This document shows positions 1 through 6,287 of a stretch of 7,896 nt of DNA, piece after piece. The position numbers and the translations under genes were made by a program. How positions within the stretch are numbered: the stretch's first letter is position 1; each line of letters opens with the position of its first letter. Below the pieces are notes generated by a model. It made no database searches. It saw only the letters and a list, made by a program, of their open reading frames with translations, and had not been told where the DNA came from. The stretch comes from an uncultured Flavobacteriales bacterium (lineage in GTDB: Bacteria > Bacteroidota > Bacteroidia > Flavobacteriales > Crocinitomicaceae). The stretch is from contig CAMLDR010000189.1 of assembly GCA_946478775.1 (NCBI GenBank), forward strand, positions 1 through 7,896, written 5' to 3'.

Positions 1-190
1 CCGGTTTGCAGCATTGGAAATAGAACCCAAACCCGCACATTTGAACCGGGTCTACCTCATTTGGTCTGCTTTGGGCCAACCCATTAAAATCTTTCTGAAA
101 CCTCAAAAATTGAAACAGCTGGATCGCGAAGGGTTTGATGTATTGGAATGGGGCGGAATTGAATTGGAGAGATTTGTAATAGCTGATTGA
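1..190 (+). CDS. Unrecognised protein, C-terminal fragment
   Basis: An open frame enters from the left edge (first full codon at position 2) and ends with TGA at 188-190, giving 62 residues. The visible part is mixed and charged, with several hydrophobic and aromatic residues (for example VYLIWSALG and VLEWGGIELERF). It has no obvious membrane segment and no motif I recognise. It is read as coding because the frame is uninterrupted from the edge, its amino-acid composition looks natural, and it stops before a typical AT-rich intergenic stretch. The next gene on the same strand begins 114 bases later behind its own candidate promoter, so the two are probably separate transcription units. The start, full length and function lie outside the window. 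Confidence 0.6.
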   Translation, partial: RFAALEIEPKPAHLNRVYLIWSALGQPIKIFLKPQKLKQLDREGFDVLEWGGIELERFVIAD

Positions 191-200
191 TCAGATCAGG

Positions 201-217
201 CGGAAAAGCAATTTCCG
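201..217 (+). terminator. Weak hairpin downstream of the first gene
   Basis: CGGAAA (201-206) pairs with TTTCCG (212-217) across a 5-base loop, 10 bases after the stop of the partial gene. No T-run follows, so this is at best a weak terminator or an RNA 3'-end structure. Its position just after a stop codon is the only supporting context. Confidence 0.25.
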
Positions 218-270
218 GGCAATTATCAATTATCCCCTGACGATTATTAATTCTGCATTTTCAATTCAAT

Positions 271-278
271 TAATTTTG
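271..278 (+). promoter_or_regulatory. Candidate Bacteroidota -7 element for the lipoprotein gene
   Basis: TAATTTTG matches the Bacteroidota primary sigma -7 consensus TAnnTTTG exactly and ends 26 bases before the ATG at 305. No clear TTG -33 element is found at the expected distance upstream, so only half of the promoter is supported. The leader that would result is short and A-rich with no Shine-Dalgarno sequence, as is usual in this phylum. Confidence 0.4.
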
Positions 279-304
279 GTTAGTTTTAAAGAAAATCAAA
301 AAAT

Positions 305-742
305 ATGAAAAAGTTATTACTATTACTTGCAGTTTCAGGTACGGTACTTGTTACTTCATGTAACATGGCAAGTGACGCTGATTACGATGCGATGGCACAG
401 GATATGTGCGACTGTGTGAATAAATCTTCCACAGGAATTTCTGACAACATGAAAGATGCCATTGTCAAGTCTGAAAAAGACGGAACGGACATGGAAGCTG
501 CTATGACAGAAGTGATGATGAAAGATTTGAAAACCGGAATGGCTGATGCTCAGGCAATGGCAGATCTTGGAAAAGAAATGCAAGGTTGTTCCAAAGATTT
601 GGAGAAAAAGTATGACCAGGTTTATACTTCCGAAACAGAAGATCAGGTGATCGAAAAGCTTTTAAACTCTTTGAAAGCAAAAAAAGGATGTGAATTTACT
701 TATGCGATCATGAAAATGGGCGCAAAAGAAATGAAGAAATAA
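305..742 (+). CDS. Small predicted lipoprotein of unknown function
   Basis: This 145-residue protein begins with a classical lipoprotein signal: MKK, a leucine-rich hydrophobic stretch at about 4-16, and a lipobox Val-Thr-Ser-Cys with the lipidated cysteine at 19. Asn20, Met21 and Ala22 follow. The mature part is small, acidic and lysine-rich, looks mainly helical and is rich in methionine. Four further cysteines are seen at 35, 37 (a Cys-Asp-Cys pair), 95 and 129; they could form disulfides in the periplasm or bind metal, but that is inference. I do not recognise a family. The start at 305 is chosen because the signal peptide begins directly there, after an A-rich leader behind a candidate -7 element. 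It is probably monocistronic: a partial gene ends 114 bases before it, and it converges with the response regulator across a palindromic terminator region. Lipoprotein assignment is firm; function is unknown. Confidence 0.85.
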   Translation: MKKLLLLLAVSGTVLVTSCNMASDADYDAMAQDMCDCVNKSSTGISDNMKDAIVKSEKDGTDMEAAMTEVMMKDLKTGMADAQAMADLGKEMQGCSKDLEKKYDQVYTSETEDQVIEKLLNSLKAKKGCEFTYAIMKMGAKEMKK

Positions 743-745
743 GAT

Positions 746-761
746 ATCAGCCGCGGCTGAT
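746..761. repeat. 16-bp perfect palindrome after the lipoprotein gene
   Basis: ATCAGCCGCGGCTGAT is self-complementary over 16 bases and begins three bases after the TAA of the lipoprotein gene. It sits four bases before a larger perfect palindrome, so two hairpins could form in tandem in the convergent intergenic region. No T-run follows it directly. Confidence 0.6.
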
Positions 762-765
762 CGAT

Positions 766-799
766 AAATTAGGGACGCGATGCATCGCGTCCCTAATTT
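766..799. terminator. 34-bp perfect palindrome, likely bidirectional terminator
   Basis: The sequence is perfectly self-complementary over 34 bases, centred between 782 and 783, with core GACGCGATGCATCGCGTC flanked by CCC/GGG and AT-rich outer arms. It lies between two converging genes, the lipoprotein (stop at 742) and the sigma-54-type regulator (stop at 815). The + strand continues the stem with T residues to 801, while the - strand shows only a short ATTTA, so termination should be better for the lipoprotein transcript. Such GC-core palindromes can also be dispersed REP-like repeats. Its core resembles the palindrome in the insertion-sequence ends near 6242 and 7642. Confidence 0.7.
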
Positions 800-814
800 T
801 TATGGTTCTTTTTT

Positions 815-1984
815 TTATTTCTTCGGGTTCGCGAACATTTTCACATCGTCCCCGGTGATTTTTGATCCGCAGAGAATTACCAAACGCTCTACAATATTTC
901 TCAGTTCCCGGATATTTCCTGTCCAGTCTGTCTGCTGCAATTCAACCAACGCTTCATCCGTAAACTCTTTCTTCGGAACTCCATGCTCATTGCAAACCAG
1001 GGCAATGAAATGCTCCGCGAGCATCGGGATATCTTCACGGCGTTCGTTCAGTGAAGGAACGTGGATCAGGATCACGGCCAAACGGTGGTACAAATCTTCT
1101 CTGAATCGGCCTTCCGCGATTTCTTTAAGCAAATCTTTATTGGTTGCAGCAACAACTCGGGCATCAATTTTAATATCCCGTTCGCTTCCAACACGCTGAA
1201 TCACGTTTTCCTGCAAAGCTCTCAATACCTTAGCCTGCGCAGAAGCACTCATATCTCCGATCTCATCCAGGAAGAGCGTCCCGCCGGAAGCCAATTCAAA
1301 TTTTCCTTTTTTATCTTTTACAGCCGAAGTAAATGCACCTTTTTCGTGTCCGAACAATTCACTTTCGATCAGTTCACTTGGAATAGCCGCACAATTCACC
1401 TCTACAAACGGCATCTTTCTGCGATTGGAAAGATCGTGAAGCGAACGGGCCACCAATTCCTTCCCGGAACCATTTGCACCCGTAACCAAAACACGAGCAT
1501 CAGAAGGAGCCACTTTCTCAACCATTTCTTTGATCTTGTTGATTCCTTCCGTTTCCCCAATGATGGATGATCCTTTGAATTTACGAACGGTCGTTTTCAG
1601 TTGTTTGGTTTCTTCCACCAACACTACCCGATCCTTCGCATTCCGGATTGTTACCAGGATGCGGTTTAAGTCAAGCGGCTTCTCAATAAAATCAAAAGCT
1701 CCTTTCTTGATTGCATCAACAGCTGTTTCAATATTCCCATGCCCGGAAATCATAATTACAGGAGTGTCGATCTTTTGGGCAATCAATGCATCCAAAACTT
1801 CCAATCCATCCATCTGCGGCATTTTGATGTCGCAAAAGATGATATCGTAAAGCGTGTTTTTGGCCTTTTCAAGTCCTTCTACCCCATTCTCAGCTTCGTC
1901 GACATGGAAATCCTCAAATTCCAGGATCTCACGCAGGGCTCTGCGAATAGCGCGTTCATCATCAATGATCAATATCTTTGCCAT
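815..1984 (-). CDS. Sigma-54-type response regulator (REC + AAA+), no DNA-binding domain
   Basis: This 389-residue NtrC-like protein has a receiver domain (about 1-120) with the acidic pair Asp8-Asp9, phospho-acceptor Asp52 (CDIKMP), Ser80 and Lys102 (EKP). A sigma-54-interaction AAA+ domain follows (about 140-370): Walker A GANGSGKE at 169-176, loop 1 motif GAFTSA at 216-221, Walker B LFLDE ending at 241, sensor I ATN at 280-282, arginine-finger region FREDLYHRL at 294-302 and sensor II WTGNIRELRN at 354-363. The protein stops about 25 residues after sensor II, so the usual C-terminal Fis-type helix-turn-helix is absent. GAFTSA differs from the common GAFTGA at the residue after Thr. It should be an ATP-dependent activator of RpoN polymerase controlled by phosphorylation, possibly acting without specific DNA binding. 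No sensor kinase gene is adjacent. The start follows from the MAKILIIDDE opening typical of receiver domains. Confidence 0.92.
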   Translation of the reverse strand: MAKILIIDDERAIRRALREILEFEDFHVDEAENGVEGLEKAKNTLYDIIFCDIKMPQMDGLEVLDALIAQKIDTPVIMISGHGNIETAVDAIKKGAFDFIEKPLDLNRILVTIRNAKDRVVLVEETKQLKTTVRKFKGSSIIGETEGINKIKEMVEKVAPSDARVLVTGANGSGKELVARSLHDLSNRRKMPFVEVNCAAIPSELIESELFGHEKGAFTSAVKDKKGKFELASGGTLFLDEIGDMSASAQAKVLRALQENVIQRVGSERDIKIDARVVAATNKDLLKEIAEGRFREDLYHRLAVILIHVPSLNERREDIPMLAEHFIALVCNEHGVPKKEFTDEALVELQQTDWTGNIRELRNIVERLVILCGSKITGDDVKMFANPKK

Positions 1985-2133
1985 GTGTTTTTATTGGTGA
2001 ACGAAAATAACCATTTAATTGAGAAGTGAGAAGGGAAAATTGAAAAGTAAAAAGAGTTCTTTCAATAATAATTCAGGATTTATCCGGTCATGTGAATTCC
2101 TCCTTTTCAATTGTCCATTTTAAATTTTCAATT
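1985..2133. other. AT-rich intergenic region with repeated TTTTCAATT words
   Basis: This 149-base gap separates the phosphatase stop from the response-regulator start. No gene is seen. The 9-mer TTTTCAATT occurs at 2104-2112 and 2125-2133, and its complement at 2038-2046. AATTGAAAAG (2038-2047) and CTTTTCAATT (2103-2112) form a 10-bp inverted repeat 55 bases apart. The regulator's promoter should lie near the 1985-2040 end. TATTTTCG, on the - strand at 2002-2009, is one mismatch from the Bacteroidota -7 consensus, but no good -33 element accompanies it. Confidence 0.5.
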
Positions 2134-3027
2134 CTAAAAAAATCTTCTCAGAACTCCTTCTTTCAACGAACAAGGTGAAATAACCAATTCTTTGATCCCG
2201 AATTTCTCAATGATCCATTTGGTTTTTAAAGCCGCGATCGGAGCCATTTTTCTTCGGATGGGAATAATAAAAGGATGGTTTTCCCTTTGCTCGAACGTAG
2301 ACCCGATAATCCAGTCCAGGGTATCCATCAATTCAGCTCTTGAAATGCGGATGTTCTCCAATCTTTGCGGAAACTCCTTTTCATAAACCATTTCGTAAAA
2401 AGTTTCAAAACTTCCCGAGGAACCAACCAATACCTCACAGGCAGAAAAACGCTTCAACTCCTTCGAATTGGCTTCGAACCAGTTGATTAATTCCACACGG
2501 TTCTCTCTGCTCAAAGGATCTTCCAGGGGAAACAACTGAACGGCTCTTGAAACACCGATATTTGCGCTGATAAATTCCAGCTCTTCTCCCGATTCGATCC
2601 GGATAAACTCGGTACTTCCACCGCCGATATCCATGATCAGGGAAGTTTTATCAAATTCGTATGACCAGCTTACCCCCTGGTAAATCAGTTTTGCTTCTTC
2701 CAGCCCGTCTACTATTTCGATGGCTATATCAAAACGTTTCCGGATCTCTTGCAGGAATTCCTCCTTATTATTCGCATCACGAACTGCCGAAGTACCAACA
2801 CCTGTAACAATGGCAACATTCAGCTGCTCACAAATAGTCTTGAATTTTTCGAATGCAACAAAAGCACGTTCCATTGCTTCGTCGGAAATGAATCCTTCAT
2901 TGATCCCTCCCATTCCAAGAGCAACTCCTTCTTTGGAGTTATGTACAATATCAAATCCTGCAGCATGAATATCCGCCACAAGAAGATTAAATGTATTTGT
3001 TCCCAGATCAATGACCGCTACACGCAT
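2134..3027 (-). CDS. Ppx/GppA family phosphatase (exopolyphosphatase-like)
   Basis: This 297-residue cytoplasmic protein has the ASKHA-fold nucleotide/phosphate-binding signature of the Ppx/GppA family. The phosphate-1 loop is DLGTNTF (7-13). It also has GTSAVRDA (78-85), a GLEEAKL segment with a glutamate pair around 110-111 where the family's catalytic acid lies, phosphate-2 DIGGGSTEF (133-141) and the glycine loop GSSGSFE (202-208). Family members hydrolyse terminal phosphate from polyphosphate or convert pppGpp to ppGpp; the sequence alone does not decide between these. It has only the two-lobed core and lacks the C-terminal HD-like extension of the roughly 500-residue E. coli Ppx. The ATG is one base after the permease stop, so it is almost certainly the last gene of the exporter operon. 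The opening MRVAVIDLGTNT fixes the start. Confidence 0.9.
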   Translation of the reverse strand: MRVAVIDLGTNTFNLLVADIHAAGFDIVHNSKEGVALGMGGINEGFISDEAMERAFVAFEKFKTICEQLNVAIVTGVGTSAVRDANNKEEFLQEIRKRFDIAIEIVDGLEEAKLIYQGVSWSYEFDKTSLIMDIGGGSTEFIRIESGEELEFISANIGVSRAVQLFPLEDPLSRENRVELINWFEANSKELKRFSACEVLVGSSGSFETFYEMVYEKEFPQRLENIRISRAELMDTLDWIIGSTFEQRENHPFIIPIRRKMAPIAALKTKWIIEKFGIKELVISPCSLKEGVLRRFF

Positions 3028-3028
3028 T

Positions 3029-4318
3029 TTACTTGACTTTCAACCAAAGAATAATATTTTTAAATCGCAGCGTATGTCCGAATTGAAGCAAGCCGTTCTT
3101 GAATAATCGTGCTGCAATTGCAATCACGCCAATGGAACTTGCCAGGAGTAAAAATAACGAAACAAACAATTGGTACGAACTTCCTTCTGCAAATCCGATG
3201 GATAATTTCACCATGGCCACCACCGGTGCGGTGAAAGGGAAATACATCAGGAAAGTGGTCCACGGACTGTCCGGATTCTCCAGGGCAAAATAACCGGCAT
3301 ACAATGCAAAGCACAAAATAAGGATCAGTGGAATGAGGAATTGCTGACCATCTGACTCGGATCCTGAAACCGCTCCCAAGGCAGCAAAAAAGGCTCCGTA
3401 AAACAAATATCCGCAAGCAAAGAATAGGGAAAAATAGGTAATCATGACCCCAAACTGAACACGTTCAAAGACCAGTTCCACAAATTGATTGTAATCACTC
3501 ACTTGCCCGGAAGCCTGGTTGGATGCATCATACATATCCACAAAGATCGTTTCACGCATGAAATACAACCCCAGCCCGATGATCAAACACCATAAAAAAA
3601 CTTGTATGAATGCACTGATTCCAATTCCCAGGATCTTTCCAAGCATCAAAGATCTCGGCTTCACTGTGGCCAATAAGATTTCCACCACCCGGTTGGTTTT
3701 TTCCCGGGAAACAGAGCGCAGGATCGTCATCCCGAAAAGGAAAATAAAAACAAAAATGACTGCACCGAAAAACAATCCGATCCAACCTGCCAGGTCACTT
3801 TTTACATCGTTCGGATCATAGACATTTCGGAATGCAAAATTGATAGGCTGCTTAATCTTCCTGAAATCGGCAACGGAAAGCTTTGTAAACTGCTTTGCAA
3901 GCACTTCCTCTAATCTTCTTTCAACCTGGTAACGGATATTGACCGACATCGTCAATGAAGGTTTCTCGCGGTAAAACAAAAAACTCGACTTATTAGACAG
4001 GATCTTCTCGTTAATTTCCACCATGGCATCAAAATCAGCAAACCGCTTTTCTTGTGCAAACTGGGCTATTTCAATATAATTCGTTGCAAAGGAATAGGTA
4101 ATATTCGGATCTTCTCCCGACATGATCTTTTGTTCCATCACATTGGCGGGATCCACAATCAATACGTGCCATTTCTGCTGCTCTTTTCCTCCGAATTGAA
4201 AAATAAGGTAAGTTACCGTCAAAACTACCAAAGGACCTAAAATGGCCATTAATAGAAACGAACGGCTTCCCAGTCGTTCTCTCAGTTCGCGCATAGCAAT
4301 TATCCAACTATTTCTCAT
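3029..4318 (-). CDS. ABC-2 type exporter permease, NatB-like
   Basis: This 429-residue integral membrane protein has the ABC-2 permease layout. A cytoplasmic N-terminal segment leads to a first membrane helix at about 21-42, followed by a large extracytoplasmic domain at about 43-177. About six more helices then follow, roughly at 178-200, 228-253, 290-318, 326-346, 355-375 and 383-405. Between helices 2 and 3 the charged segment SREKTNRVVEILLATVKP (204-221) matches the conserved ABC-2 coupling region that contacts the ATPase. The C-terminal tail resembles that of NatB/YhaP-like permeases. It overlaps the ATPase gene upstream by 11 bases and precedes the Ppx/GppA gene by one base, which argues for translational coupling and a single transcript. 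NatB relatives have been linked to Na+ export, but substrate is poorly predicted by this family, so an unknown substrate is the safer reading. Confidence 0.88.
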   Translation of the reverse strand: MRNSWIIAMRELRERLGSRSFLLMAILGPLVVLTVTYLIFQFGGKEQQKWHVLIVDPANVMEQKIMSGEDPNITYSFATNYIEIAQFAQEKRFADFDAMVEINEKILSNKSSFLFYREKPSLTMSVNIRYQVERRLEEVLAKQFTKLSVADFRKIKQPINFAFRNVYDPNDVKSDLAGWIGLFFGAVIFVFIFLFGMTILRSVSREKTNRVVEILLATVKPRSLMLGKILGIGISAFIQVFLWCLIIGLGLYFMRETIFVDMYDASNQASGQVSDYNQFVELVFERVQFGVMITYFSLFFACGYLFYGAFFAALGAVSGSESDGQQFLIPLILILCFALYAGYFALENPDSPWTTFLMYFPFTAPVVAMVKLSIGFAEGSSYQLFVSLFLLLASSIGVIAIAARLFKNGLLQFGHTLRFKNIILWLKVK

Positions 4319-5231
4319 CGCTCTCAGTTGTTACGGTTGAAATAAATACTTCATTCATACTTGGTAAAACTTCCCATGCTGCTTCAATCTTCACTTGTCC
4401 TATCAGGGTTTTAAGCAAATCTTCAAAGGAATTGTCTCCTCTCATTTTTACACGGGCAATGAACCGGTCGTCACCCAGGATTTCTTTATCTATCAATTCA
4501 AAACCAGTCCAAAGTGCGTTTACGAAAGCAATCATATTCCCTCTGAATTTGACGGCATACTCTCCTGTTTTCTGCCGGTCCTGGATTTCACTCACGCGCC
4601 CTTCCAGCACTTTTTTGGATTGATGGATCAGTACTACCCGGTCACAAATTTCTTCCACACTTCGCATATTATGTGTTGAAATCAGGATGGTCTTTCCCTT
4701 GGCTTTCATTTCCTGCATTTCAGCTTTGATCAGTTCCACGTTTACCGGGTCAAATCCGGAAAAAGGCTCATCGAGGATCAGTAAATCCGGTTCATGTAAA
4801 ATGGCATAAATGAATTGTACTTTTTGGGCCATTCCTTTGGAAAGTTCCTGGATCCGCTTCTTTCTCCAGTCGGCGCAATGGAACTTCTTCAGCCAGTAAT
4901 CCAGGGAAGTATTGATTTCACTTTTGCTCATACCGCGCAGAGCTCCCAGGAAATGAGCGTGTGCTTCCACTGTCATTTGCTTGTACAATCCCCTTTCTTC
5001 CGGTAAGTAACCGATATGTGCCAGGTGCTTTTGCTGAAGCAGATCGCCATTAAAACGGATAGTCCCCGAATCGGGCTCAATAATCTTATTAATGATCCGG
5101 ATAAGCGTGGTCTTCCCTGCCCCGTTCGGTCCGAGTAATCCGAAGATTTCACCCTTCCGGAGCGTGAATGATACCTGATCTATTGCAGCCTTTCGCTGAT
5201 AACGCTTTGTAAGTTCCTGAATTTCTAACAT
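4308..5231 (-). CDS. ABC exporter ATP-binding protein, NatA-like
   Basis: This 307-residue cytoplasmic ATPase has a complete nucleotide-binding domain: Walker A GPNGAGKT (34-41), a PEERGLY segment (77-83) where many ABC proteins have the Q-loop, ABC signature LSKGM (130-134), Walker B LLILDEP (150-156) with catalytic Glu155, D-loop SGFDP (158-162) and switch His187 in STHNM. A C-terminal domain of about 95 residues follows, as in NatA/CcmA-type exporters. All catalytic residues are present, so it should be active and energise the permease encoded immediately downstream, with which it overlaps. The start at 5231 is supported by the MLEIQELTKRY opening, which puts Walker A at its usual distance. 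The upstream gap to the protease gene is only 56 bases and is filled by a hairpin. Confidence 0.92.
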   Translation of the reverse strand: MLEIQELTKRYQRKAAIDQVSFTLRKGEIFGLLGPNGAGKTTLIRIINKIIEPDSGTIRFNGDLLQQKHLAHIGYLPEERGLYKQMTVEAHAHFLGALRGMSKSEINTSLDYWLKKFHCADWRKKRIQELSKGMAQKVQFIYAILHEPDLLILDEPFSGFDPVNVELIKAEMQEMKAKGKTILISTHNMRSVEEICDRVVLIHQSKKVLEGRVSEIQDRQKTGEYAVKFRGNMIAFVNALWTGFELIDKEILGDDRFIARVKMRGDNSFEDLLKTLIGQVKIEAAWEVLPSMNEVFISTVTTESDEK

Positions 5232-5249
5232 GTAATCAAAAATGTCTTT

Positions 5250-5288
5250 AGACCGAAGTAATCTGCCCTGGCGGATTTACTTCGGTCT
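5250..5288 (-). terminator. Long hairpin between the protease and ABC genes
   Basis: AGACCGAAGTAA (5250-5261) is the exact complement of TTACTTCGGTCT (5277-5288), and the inside nearly closes as a second stem, ATCTGCC against GGCGGAT with one G-T pair. The hairpin begins within the TGA of the protease gene and ends 19 bases before the ABC ATPase start. On the - strand its T-run (5238-5242) follows about seven bases after the stem rather than directly, so termination may be incomplete. It may act as a terminator, a 3'-end stabiliser, or an attenuating structure ahead of the ABC operon. Confidence 0.55.
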
Positions 5289-6199
5289 CATTTACTTTGT
5301 AAAAGTACTTTATTCCAGTTTTTCCAACGGTAAACCAGCCAAAAAACAAGAATCATTAACGGATAAAACAGGAACATGGTTACATACATATCCCAGCCTA
5401 TTTCCGGTGGAGACACATCCATAAAGAGCGCATCCGTTTGAATCACCTGCCAATTATTAGTTACGATGATAATCCCGAAAAGATTATTGGCCAGGTGAAA
5501 TCCCCAGGAAAGTTCCAATCCGTCATCCATTACAACAATCAGCGAAGTGAAGATACCGGAAACAACATAATATACCGCCGCAGGAATCCCTAATTCCCTG
5601 AATTCCGGGTTCATCAGGTGCAAAGCCCCGAACAGCATACCATTGATAAGCACCAGATAAATTCCTTTTTGAGTGAATTTCCCAAAGAGTTGAAGCAGGA
5701 AACCTCTGAACAAAATTTCTTCAAATCCTGTTTGGACCGGAACCAGGATGATAGCCAACAGCACCAGATAAAAAAAGTGTTCCGATTGGAAATTCCAGTG
5801 GATCTGGTGATTGAAGTCAATGAAGGTGATAAAAAAAGAAACCATCATCAAAGTGGACCACAACCCGAATGAAAAGAAAAAACGGGTAAAATCGAAGCGC
5901 GGACGTGCCGTTAAAAACGTTCTGAAAGACCTTTTGAAAAGAAGCCGGGAACAAAAAGCAATGGTCAGAACCCCGAAAACAAAGGGAATCATATTCAGTG
6001 CGAAAAATTCATTTTTGGAAAAGAAATCCAATGCATCCGAAAAGGACCTCAAAGATTCACCGGCCGGTAATTTAGCCGCAATCAGCAGACTCATCAAACT
6101 GCCTCCGATAAAGTAAACACCGATAATAATTGCTGCGAGGCCCAGTAAGTAATGCCTGACGCTAACAATGGGCTCAATCGGACTGGTAAATCTTCTCAT
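5288..6199 (-). CDS. CPBP family intramembrane metalloprotease
   Basis: This 303-residue multi-pass membrane protein carries the three motifs of the CPBP (CAAX protease and bacteriocin-processing, Abi/Rce1-like) family: EEILFR (Glu160, Glu161, Arg165), FGALH (Phe190, His194) and HLANN (His235, Asn239). These are the expected glutamate and histidine catalytic residues and lie within or beside membrane helices. About eight hydrophobic segments are seen, including ones at roughly 20-42, 66-88, 108-128, 142-158 and 275-292. Members of this family cleave or process membrane-associated peptides or proteins, but the bacterial substrates are mostly unknown. No bacteriocin or peptide-pheromone gene is adjacent. 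The ATG at 6199 is the best start, giving a basic N-terminus before the first helix. Only 31 bases separate it from the insertion sequence, so its native promoter or co-transcription with dnaJ may have been disrupted. Confidence 0.88.
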   Translation of the reverse strand: MRRFTSPIEPIVSVRHYLLGLAAIIIGVYFIGGSLMSLLIAAKLPAGESLRSFSDALDFFSKNEFFALNMIPFVFGVLTIAFCSRLLFKRSFRTFLTARPRFDFTRFFFSFGLWSTLMMVSFFITFIDFNHQIHWNFQSEHFFYLVLLAIILVPVQTGFEEILFRGFLLQLFGKFTQKGIYLVLINGMLFGALHLMNPEFRELGIPAAVYYVVSGIFTSLIVVMDDGLELSWGFHLANNLFGIIIVTNNWQVIQTDALFMDVSPPEIGWDMYVTMFLFYPLMILVFWLVYRWKNWNKVLLQSK

Positions 6200-6230
6200 T
6201 ACGTAAAGCTAGTGAAAAGAATGTTTTAAA

Positions 6231-6269
6231 ACAGTAGGCACGCGATTAATCGCATGAATGGTCGGAAGA
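6231..6269 (+). repeat. Left terminal inverted repeat of the insertion sequence
   Basis: Matches the complement of 7626-7664 at 36 of 39 positions. The first 24 bases are identical, three mismatches follow (6255-6257), then 12 identical bases, ATGGTCGGAAGA. It contains the 12-bp palindrome GCGATTAATCGC at 6242-6253 and the left arm of the hairpin described at 6257-6287. Confidence 0.93.
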
Positions 6270-6287
6270 AATTTCCGACCATTTTTT
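6257..6287 (+). terminator. Inward-facing terminator-like hairpin, left IS end
   Basis: AATGGTCGGAA (6257-6267) pairs perfectly with TTCCGACCATT (6273-6283) across a 5-base loop, and the + strand then runs into six T residues (6282-6287). This would stop transcription entering the element from its left side. The transposase stop codon (6286-6288) overlaps the T-run. Read in the transposase direction the same stem is not followed by T residues, so the transposase transcript may continue out of the element. Confidence 0.7.

Noticed and set aside
1061..1570. 169-residue open frame on the + strand
   Set aside because: It lies wholly opposite the well-supported sigma-54-type regulator. Its predicted protein has no recognisable domain and looks like the antisense shadow of a conserved gene.
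4308..4318. Possible frameshift joining the ATPase and permease into one fused exporter gene
   Set aside because: Each protein has a normal start and end for its family. The 11-base overlap is ordinary translational coupling.
5811..6116. 101-residue lysine-rich open frame on the + strand
   Set aside because: It is antisense to the CPBP protease; its basic composition is what reading the complement of hydrophobic, phenylalanine-rich codons produces.
5288..6199. Abortive-infection or bacteriocin self-immunity role for the CPBP (Abi-family) protein
   Set aside because: The family name covers such roles, but no bacteriocin, toxin or other defence gene is nearby, so only the protease family is supported.
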